Source: Bacillota bacterium (GTDB lineage: Bacteria > Bacillota > Sulfobacillia > Sulfobacillales > Sulfobacillaceae). Taken from it: a DNA stretch of 6,394 nucleotides. Shown here in pieces: positions 1 through 4,373 of the stretch (the first letter of the stretch is position 1; each line of letters starts with the position of its first letter). A program made the position numbers and the translations under genes. The stretch lies in assembly GCA_023488565.1 (NCBI GenBank), contig JAMDDZ010000100.1, forward strand, positions 1 to 6,394. The letters are read 5' to 3'. The notes below the pieces were generated by a model, which ran no database searches, was not told the DNA's origin, and saw nothing but the letters and a program-made list of their open reading frames with translations.

Positions 1-559
1 GGCTCTGGCCATCGATGTCGCCGCTAATGAAATTCGCACTCCCGAGGGATACCGACTGCAAGGCAAACCGCAGACGTCAGATGACTTGATTGATTTCTAT
101 CAAGAGGTTTTGCACAACTACCCGGTGATTTCGATTGAGGACGGGTTGGCCGAAGACGACTGGGAAGGCTGGTCCCGTTTGCAGGAAAGATTGGGCTCCC
201 AAACCCAGCTAATAGGGGACGATTTGTTTGTGACCAATCCTGAGAGAATCCGGCAAGGCATGGAGCAAAATTCGGCGAATGCGGTGCTGATTAAACTGAA
301 CCAAATTGGCACGGTCAGTGAAACCTTGGAGGCGATTGCAATGTCGCAGGCTCACGGCTGGCACACCATTGTTTCCCATCGGTCGGGAGAAACCGAAGAT
401 ACCGCGATTGCCGATCTGAGTGTGGCGATGAATACGGGACAAATTAAAACCGGAGCTCCTGCTCGCAGTGAGCGGGTAGCAAAATATAACCGGCTTCTGA
501 TTATAGAAGCGGATGATGCACAGCTCCAATATGCCGGGTGGGGGGCGTTTCGGCGGTGA
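1..559 (+). CDS. eno: Enolase (2-phosphoglycerate dehydratase), C-terminal part
   Basis: Enolase converts 2-phosphoglycerate to phosphoenolpyruvate in cytosolic glycolysis and gluconeogenesis. The reading frame is open from base 2, giving 185 residues of a protein usually about 430 long; the N-terminal part lies beyond the left edge. All three Mg2+ ligands are visible, numbered within the fragment: D5 in ALAID, E46 in SIEDG and D73 in GDDLF. The catalytic lysines are K98 (LIKLNQIG) and K149 (QIKTGAP), and the substrate loop HRSGETED starts at H126. From E46 to K149 the spacings match those of E. coli E289, D316, K341, H369 and K392, so the enzyme should be active. The GAPARSERVAKYN tail is typical of bacterial enolases. 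The stop TGA lies inside the next gene's start (GTGA overlap). Identification is essentially certain; only the 5' end is missing. Confidence 0.98.
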   Translation, partial: ALAIDVAANEIRTPEGYRLQGKPQTSDDLIDFYQEVLHNYPVISIEDGLAEDDWEGWSRLQERLGSQTQLIGDDLFVTNPERIRQGMEQNSANAVLIKLNQIGTVSETLEAIAMSQAHGWHTIVSHRSGETEDTAIADLSVAMNTGQIKTGAPARSERVAKYNRLLIIEADDAQLQYAGWGAFRR

Positions 560-1563
560 ATCTGGAATTGCGGCAGGTGTCTGACGGAGTGTTTGCCACC
601 TCACGGGCGGCCATGCAGGCGGAAGTCGCCGATGTCATTGTGTTTGACATGGATGGGGTCTTGATTGATGTCCATCAAAGCTATCCCGTGGTCATCTGCC
701 GAGCCGTCACCGCCTATTTGCAAGAAACCGGATTTTACGGCGAAGGACTTGCGGTGACACCTGAGGATACGACATATTTCAAGGCCGCTGGGGGGTTTAA
801 CAGCGATTGGGCGTTAGCTCAGGGCATTGTGCTGATGTTTATGGCCAAGGCGCAGTTGTTAGATACCCGGGACATTGCCAGATTGGTGGGATCCCCTCCT
901 GATGCCGCCACCGTTGCTCGGGCAGCGGGTCAATATGGCGGCGGATTGGGAGGACTGGAACGTGCGCTGGAGAACCTTGTCGAGTCCAGCGAGTTCGAAC
1001 GGATCAAAGCCATATGGGATCGGCGTCGAATCACTCGACTGGCTCAGGAATTCTACGCCGGAGAGCGAAGTCACGAAGTGTTTGGCATACCTAACGAGAC
1101 CGTTAAGGATTCTGGGCTGATGCTTCGAGAACGGGCCTTGGTGACCCGTGATTTGCTGGAGAAAGCACCATTTCGATATGGTCTGTATACGGGCCGTAAT
1201 GCAGGCGAGGCTGCCATTGCACTAAAAATGACCGGTTTGGAAGGCGTGATTGCTGCCGAGGCTCAGGTGACCGAAGATCGGGGATGGCAAAAGCCGGATC
1301 CTGGGGGACTGGTGGAAATTGTCCGCGTGTTATCGCCTCGGCTGTTGATTTATGTGGGCGACAACTTGGATGACTGGCAGACGGCCGCACGATACGAAAC
1401 GGACCGATCGCTGGATGATCCGCCCTGCCTCTTTTGCGGGATGTTGGGCGGCTCGCCTGGCCCTCTTGCATACTCTTTGTTTCAGGAGCGTGGGGTGGAT
1501 TTGTTGGCCAATAGCGTCGCTCAACTGATGGGCTGGTTAAGTCCCCGACATATCGCGGGGTAA
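556..1563 (+). CDS. HAD-superfamily (subfamily IA-like) phosphatase-type hydrolase
   Basis: This is a haloacid-dehalogenase-fold protein of 335 residues, probably a cytosolic phosphatase for a small phosphorylated metabolite. All four HAD motifs are present: motif I FDMDGV with nucleophile D31 and acid/base D33; motif II T212 in YTGR; motif III K246 in WQKPD; motif IV GDNLDD with D269, D272 and D273. The roughly 160 residues between motifs I and II form a large helical cap that should set substrate choice. It contains KAAGGFNSDW (76-85), a signature I recall from the small family of hypothetical IA enzymes modelled as TIGR01548. The start is placed at GTG 556, which overlaps the eno stop by 4 bases and has a G-rich run (537-545) upstream. 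GTG 538 (341 residues) and ATG 613 are alternatives. The gene is likely co-transcribed and translationally coupled with eno. The substrate cannot be read from sequence. Confidence 0.85.
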   Translation: MNLELRQVSDGVFATSRAAMQAEVADVIVFDMDGVLIDVHQSYPVVICRAVTAYLQETGFYGEGLAVTPEDTTYFKAAGGFNSDWALAQGIVLMFMAKAQLLDTRDIARLVGSPPDAATVARAAGQYGGGLGGLERALENLVESSEFERIKAIWDRRRITRLAQEFYAGERSHEVFGIPNETVKDSGLMLRERALVTRDLLEKAPFRYGLYTGRNAGEAAIALKMTGLEGVIAAEAQVTEDRGWQKPDPGGLVEIVRVLSPRLLIYVGDNLDDWQTAARYETDRSLDDPPCLFCGMLGGSPGPLAYSLFQERGVDLLANSVAQLMGWLSPRHIAG

Positions 1564-1866
1564 TTCGGGGAAAGACAGGGGGCCATTCCACGCCAACATG
1601 CCTCCCTGAACATTGACCGCGTCAAATCCCAATTGACATAAATAGGCTGCGGCCTGATCGCTACGGTGGCCGCTGCGGCAAATCACGGCAACGCGCTTAG
1701 ATTTCGGGAGGGTATGGGCATGGGTGACCACCCTCCCCAACGGCAAAAGAAAAGCTCCTGGAACAACGCCGCATAGGTGTTCTTCCGGCTCGCGAACATC
1801 CAATATAAACCCGCCTTGTTGCCAATGGACAACAAAGTCTGTCATATTCATTTGCAACACTGCCAT
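1537..1866 (-). CDS. Single-domain rhodanese (sulfurtransferase)
   Basis: This 109-residue protein is one rhodanese domain, comparable to GlpE/PspE-type enzymes that move sulfane sulfur from thiosulfate or persulfides to a thiol acceptor. Visible landmarks are the CH2A-like strand ILDVREPEE (21-29), PGAFLLPLG (36-44), and the active-site loop CRSGHRS with catalytic C63 cradled by R64, R68 and S69. The closing GFDAVNVQGGMLAW (80-93) is the typical C-terminal rhodanese motif. Two further cysteines, C32 and C77, lie outside the loop. No signal peptide is seen, so it is probably cytosolic. The ATG at 1866 has a strong ribosome-binding site, GGGAGGG, seven bases upstream on its strand. Its 3' end overlaps the HAD gene by 27 bases tail to tail, and it diverges from the transporter gene. 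A sulfur-metabolism role is inferred from the family only. Confidence 0.9.
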   Translation of the reverse strand: MAVLQMNMTDFVVHWQQGGFILDVREPEEHLCGVVPGAFLLPLGRVVTHAHTLPKSKRVAVICRSGHRSDQAAAYLCQLGFDAVNVQGGMLAWNGPLSFPELPRDMSGT

Positions 1867-1896
1867 CCTAAGTCCCTCCCAAATAAGAAATCACCT

Positions 1897-1905
1897 TATA
1901 CTATA
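1897..1905. promoter_or_regulatory. Overlapping divergent -10 boxes (rhodanese and MFS genes)
   Basis: The plus strand reads TATACT at 1897-1902, five of six matches to the sigma-A -10 consensus, and could serve the transporter with a leader of about 80 bases. The minus strand reads TATAGT from 1905 to 1900 and could serve the rhodanese gene. Neither has a good -35 box at the usual 16-18 base spacing; the best for the minus strand is TTTTTA at 1928-1923. The -10 elements are seen directly; their use as promoters is inferred from position between divergent genes. Confidence 0.4.
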
Positions 1906-1915
1906 TCATCATACT

Positions 1916-1931
1916 AGGGTTTTAAAAACCT
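1916..1931. promoter_or_regulatory. Near-palindromic operator candidate
   Basis: AGGGTTTTAAAAACCT is a 16-base inverted repeat with a single mismatched pair (G1919 against A1928). It lies just downstream of the plus-strand -10 and covers the place where a minus-strand -35 would sit, so a dimeric regulator bound there could influence both divergent genes. The symmetry is direct observation. An operator role is inference, and AT-rich palindromes also arise by chance. Confidence 0.35.
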
Positions 1932-1948
1932 GTGGCACATCCTCTCTT

Positions 1949-1987
1949 GCCCCTCCATATCATGGGGGTATCACTAGAGGGAGGGGC
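1949..1987 (+). promoter_or_regulatory. Shine-Dalgarno-sequestering leader with competing hairpin
   Basis: Bases 1949-1956 (GCCCCTCC) are perfectly complementary to 1980-1987 (GGAGGGGC), which contain the ribosome-binding site five bases before the transporter's ATG at 1992. The helix has eight pairs, seven of them G-C, around a 23-base loop. A competing local hairpin pairs 1952-1958 (CCTCCAT) with 1962-1968 (ATGGGGG) around the triloop ATC; it has seven pairs including one G-U and uses five of the same left-arm bases. Only one of the two can form, so the leader has the layout of a translational on/off switch. Pairings are read from the sequence; function and ligand are unknown. Confidence 0.5.
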
Positions 1988-1991
1988 CACT

Positions 1992-3305
1992 ATGACAGTA
2001 GACGGGGAACTGGACCAGGGTCGACTGACCCGGTTTCATTACCGATTGATTACCGTGGGCGGACTCGGGACATTATTCGATTCTATGGACGTCGGGATCA
2101 TTTCGTTTATTTTGGCTGCGCTCATTGGTGCTTGGCATTTGGATAGCGTGGAAATTGGCGTCGTGGGGAGTATAAGTTTGGTAGGCATGGCCGTCGGAGC
2201 GGCATTGTCAGGAATGTTGGCAGATCGTTTCGGCCGCCGCCAACTTTTTATGTTAACGCTTTTGATTTACGCGGTAGCGACCGGCTTGTCAGCATTGTCG
2301 ATTGCGCTTTGGATGTTGATTTTGTTGCGGTTTGTGGTGGGTGTGGGTCTTGGGGGAGAATTGCCGGTCACCACAACCCTGGTTACTGAATTTATGCCAC
2401 AAAAACAACGAGGACGGGGCATTGTCTTGCTGGAGAGTTTTTGGGCTGTAGGATGGTTTGTGGCAGCTCTAGTGTCTTACTTGTTTATTCCCCGCTTTGG
2501 ATGGCGCAGTGGATTTTTGGTAGGGATGCTGCCGGCATTTTATGTCTTGTACTTGCGTCGGGGAATTCCCGAATCTCCTCGTTATCTGGCCAAGACTGGG
2601 CGTGGAGCGGAAGCACAGCGGGTTTTGCGACAAATGGGGCATGGCGAAGTTGCTGCGACTAGTGTTGCCGTCCCTATGCGCCGCGGGCGTCTGGGCGACT
2701 TATTTGCCAAAGGAGTAGCCAGGCGCACGATTATGCTCTGGATTTTATGGGTGGGCATGAATTTTGCGTATTACGGCATTTTCCTTTGGTTTCCCTCGGT
2801 TCTGGTACAGCATGGCTATAGTTTGGTGGAATCCTTGAAGTATACCTTGATTGTGACCGCAGTCCAGATCCCCGGTTATTTTTCTGCGGCATTGCTGGTG
2901 GATCGTTGGGGCAGAAAACCGGTGTTAGGACTATATATATTGCTTTCGGCAATTGCGGCGGCGCTCTTCGGCAATGCCCATTTGACGTGGCAGTTCTTGG
3001 CTTTCGGTTCCATCCTGTCGTTTTTCAATTTGGGAGCCTGGGGTGTCACTTACACATTTACCACCGAACAATATCCGACGTTAGTACGAGGAACTGGCAG
3101 TGGATGGGCGATGGGCATCGGGCGAATCGGGGGAATTATTGGTCCCACCGTTGTTGGTTGGCTGTTTGCCAGTCATTTTGGACTGCAGACCGTGTTTTAT
3201 CTCTTCATGGCGGTACTCATTATTGTGGCGGTAGCGGTAATGGCATTGGGAAAAGAAACCAAAGGCATCAGTCTGGAAAGTTTGGAGCCCGGAGAGCAGA
3301 TTTGA
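1992..3305 (+). CDS. MFS transporter, sugar-porter/metabolite:H+ symporter type
   Basis: This 437-residue inner-membrane protein has the length and hydrophobic pattern of a 12-helix major facilitator. Helix 1 carries the acidic pair D30 and D33 in LFDSMDVG. The loop between helices 2 and 3 has the MFS signature GMLADRFGRR (74-83), echoed in the second half by VDRWGRKP with D304. RFVVGVGLGGELP lies in helix 4, PESPRYL (193-199) follows helix 6, and a KETKG motif ends the last helix; these place it near the sugar porters and the niacin-type transporters (NiaP/YceI-like). The substrate is not determined. ATG 1992 is chosen because GGGAGGGG ends five bases before it; an in-frame GTG at 1932 and ATG at 1962 lack a comparable site. 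The gene diverges from the rhodanese gene, and its ribosome-binding site can be masked by the upstream leader. Confidence 0.88.
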   Translation: MTVDGELDQGRLTRFHYRLITVGGLGTLFDSMDVGIISFILAALIGAWHLDSVEIGVVGSISLVGMAVGAALSGMLADRFGRRQLFMLTLLIYAVATGLSALSIALWMLILLRFVVGVGLGGELPVTTTLVTEFMPQKQRGRGIVLLESFWAVGWFVAALVSYLFIPRFGWRSGFLVGMLPAFYVLYLRRGIPESPRYLAKTGRGAEAQRVLRQMGHGEVAATSVAVPMRRGRLGDLFAKGVARRTIMLWILWVGMNFAYYGIFLWFPSVLVQHGYSLVESLKYTLIVTAVQIPGYFSAALLVDRWGRKPVLGLYILLSAIAAALFGNAHLTWQFLAFGSILSFFNLGAWGVTYTFTTEQYPTLVRGTGSGWAMGIGRIGGIIGPTVVGWLFASHFGLQTVFYLFMAVLIIVAVAVMALGKETKGISLESLEPGEQI

Positions 3306-3328
3306 CTCACAGGGGTTCCTGTTTAGGG

Positions 3329-3373
3329 ATGCCTGCGGTTTATTGGGGGCAGAGTTATAATGGAACCAGGCAT
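3329..3373. repeat. 7-base inverted repeat flanking a -10 box
   Basis: ATGCCTG (3329-3335) and CAGGCAT (3367-3373) are perfect inverted copies separated by 31 bases. They bracket the TATAAT box, the left arm falling in the -35 region and the right arm near the expected transcription start. They could be two half-sites of an operator or, on read-through RNA, the arms of a hairpin. The symmetry is observed; function is inferred and chance is not excluded. Confidence 0.3.
3356..3361 (+). promoter_or_regulatory. Consensus -10 box upstream of the unknown helical gene
   Basis: TATAAT is a perfect sigma-A -10 match, 61 bases before the ATG at 3423. The region at -35 (about 3333-3338, CTGCGG) is poor, so the promoter may be activator-dependent or moderate. 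No strong terminator separates it from the transporter gene, so read-through is also possible. Confidence 0.45.
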
Positions 3374-3422
3374 TGCACATTTAACCGTATCTAGCAAACC
3401 ATGAAGGCAGGGAGATGAGACC

Positions 3423-3788
3423 ATGTCACAAAGTATTGACGTGCTAACTATCGCGGCGTTGCCCGAAGAAGATCGGGAAGCCACCATGGGGCAGATGTTT
3501 CAACAGTTGTTGCCCCTAAATGTCGAACAACAGAAAAATGCCTTGGGCGACTTGCTGAGGCAAATGGGGGAAAAGGCTTCTGATCAGCAATATCTTGATT
3601 TGTGTGCCACCAATTTGAAGTTGGCGGCTATGCTTCCGGATAAAACTCTTCACCAATTTCTCGCCGTACGCATGCAAGCGGCAGCAGAATTGCCATCAGA
3701 ATTGGCAGAGCGGGACGGGACACTGCTCAGACAAGCCCTCGAACATGCGGATCACGGGATTCGGGAAAAAATCACCCGAAATATGTAA
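3423..3788 (+). CDS. Hypothetical small helical protein, unrecognised
   Basis: I do not recognise this 121-residue protein. It has no signal peptide or membrane segment and appears soluble and almost entirely helical, rich in Leu, Gln, Glu, Ala and Met. Segments ending or starting with Leu-Pro (ALPEE, LLPLN, MLPDK, ELPSE) divide it into several amphipathic helices of about 20-30 residues, which suggests a small helical bundle or a protein-binding scaffold. There is one cysteine (in DLCATN) and no evident catalytic motif. The ATG at 3423 has GGGAG eight bases upstream, a good ribosome-binding site, and a consensus -10 lies further up. Codon use resembles its neighbours and the frame is uninterrupted, so it is probably a real gene. 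It precedes secG by about 90 bases, but nothing shows a functional link to protein export. Confidence 0.75.
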   Translation: MSQSIDVLTIAALPEEDREATMGQMFQQLLPLNVEQQKNALGDLLRQMGEKASDQQYLDLCATNLKLAAMLPDKTLHQFLAVRMQAAAELPSELAERDGTLLRQALEHADHGIREKITRNM

Positions 3789-3843
3789 AATTGGACGATG
3801 TGGGTGGGTTAGTTCTCGGGATGTGTTTTTCCGGTATTTGCGG

Positions 3844-3849
3844 TATACT
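3844..3849 (+). promoter_or_regulatory. Probable -10 box for secG
   Basis: TATACT lies about 40 bases before the secG start, in the gap after the hypothetical gene. Upstream bases read TTTGCGG, close to but not an extended -10, and there is no convincing -35 box. A leader of roughly 30 bases would result. The box is seen; promoter function is inferred. Confidence 0.4.
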
Positions 3850-3885
3850 AGCACATTAGAAGAATAATAAGTTAGGACGATGACC

Positions 3886-4116
3886 GTGATACTAGCGTTG
3901 TTTGTTGTTGAAGTGGTATTGGCTTTTGCTGTTATGGCCGCGATATTATTACAAACCGGCTATAGTGCGGGTATTTCTGGTGCCTTTGGCGGAGGCTCAC
4001 AGCAAGCTTATGGCGGGAAAAAACGGGGCGTCGATGAGCTATTGGAGCGCATCTCGTTAGTGGTCGCCATCTTGCTTGCCATTAATACGCTGCTGCTGGC
4101 GCGGCTTTGGCGTTAG
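3886..4116 (+). CDS. secG: Preprotein translocase subunit SecG
   Basis: SecG is the small auxiliary subunit of the SecYEG channel and helps SecA-driven export across the cytoplasmic membrane. The 76 residues show the family plan: a first membrane helix (about residues 2-22) ending in ILLQTGYSAG, a glycine-rich loop with GAFGGGSQQAYGG, a basic stretch KKRG, then a second helix (about 54-73). The ILLQ...G..GAFGGG segment is the family hallmark. The start is uncertain. ATG 3880 would give 78 residues, but the AGGA at 3874-3877 is only two bases from it, whereas GTG 3886 has a normal eight-base spacing, so GTG is preferred here. It lies upstream of rnr as in many Firmicutes, with a terminator-like hairpin and a 257-base gap between them, so the two may be transcribed separately. 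Confidence 0.93.
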   Translation: MILALFVVEVVLAFAVMAAILLQTGYSAGISGAFGGGSQQAYGGKKRGVDELLERISLVVAILLAINTLLLARLWR

Positions 4117-4149
4117 CCGTTGATTCTCTGGATCGGAAACTGCTTAAAC

Positions 4150-4193
4150 GAAACCTCTGGGACAGTGCTGGACTGCCGAGGGGTTTCCTGTTT
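4150..4193 (+). terminator. Hairpin terminator candidate after secG
   Basis: A nested hairpin begins 34 bases after the secG stop. The outer arms GAAA/TTTC (4150-4153 and 4184-4187) and CCTC/GAGG (4154-4157 and 4178-4181) are separated by a GG bulge. The inner parts are GG/CC and CAGT/ACTG, closed by the loop GCTGG. That is about 14 pairs. The trailing bases CCTGTTTAT are only weakly T-rich, so termination efficiency is doubtful; it may instead be an RNA-stabilising or regulatory hairpin. Confidence 0.45.
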
Positions 4194-4194
4194 A

Positions 4195-4210
4195 TGGGGA
4201 GAGATTCCCA
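4195..4210 (+). other. Short hairpin with GAGA tetraloop in the secG-rnr gap
   Basis: TGGGGA (4195-4200) pairs with TTCCCA (4205-4210), including one G-U pair, around GAGA, a stable GNRA-type tetraloop. It follows the previous hairpin by only a few bases. An overlapping alternative, CCAG/CTGG (4208-4211 with 4216-4219), competes for its right arm. The remainder of the 4117-4373 gap holds no gene that I can support. Confidence 0.3.
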
Positions 4211-4234
4211 GACCTCTGGTAAGATATCTGTAGA

Positions 4235-4254
4235 GTGGACAGGATAAAGTAGGA
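4235..4254 (+). repeat. Direct repeat, copy 1, in the rnr leader
   Basis: GTGGACAGGAT (4235-4245) is followed by AAAG and TAGGA (4246-4254). The 11-base core recurs exactly 102 bases downstream, just ahead of rnr, with the same AAAG...TAGGA order after it. The repeat is direct observation; it could be a regulator site, or a relic of a small duplication. Confidence 0.5.
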
Positions 4255-4336
4255 TGTTGCGCGACCGGGATCTAAAGGGGCGGGGTGGGTTCATTGCCTA
4301 AGTCCACGTCATGCTCTTAGATGATGGACATGCACT

Positions 4337-4363
4337 GTGGACAGGATTTCTAAAGGGTAGGAG
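4337..4363 (+). repeat. Direct repeat, copy 2, running into the rnr ribosome-binding site
   Basis: GTGGACAGGAT (4337-4347) is followed, after TTCT, by AAAG (4352-4355) and TAGGA (4358-4362), which forms part of the AGGAG ribosome-binding site of rnr. The element GTCCAC at 4302-4307 is complementary to the GTGGAC of either copy, so two alternative stems are possible. Confidence 0.5.
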
Positions 4364-4373
4364 TATAAGGAAA

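Noticed and set aside
1543..1560. CCCCG/CGGGG inverted repeat at the HAD-rhodanese junction as a bidirectional terminator
   Set aside because: Only five pairs with an eight-base loop and no T-run on either strand.
3309..3325. ACAGG/CCTGT hairpin just after the transporter stop as a terminator
   Set aside because: A five-pair stem with a GGTT loop and only three Ts after it is too weak to call.
2906..3394. Plus-strand open frame (162 codons) overlapping the end of the transporter gene
   Set aside because: It is out of frame with conserved transporter helices and its composition is not protein-like.
4254..4301. 15-codon reading frame in the rnr leader as a leader peptide
   Set aside because: AGGA overlaps its ATG instead of lying at normal spacing, and the peptide shows no regulatory pattern such as repeated codons.
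4294..4322. TTGCCT...TTAGAT with 17-base spacing as an rnr promoter
   Set aside because: Spacing is right, but only four and three of six consensus matches; too weak to annotate.
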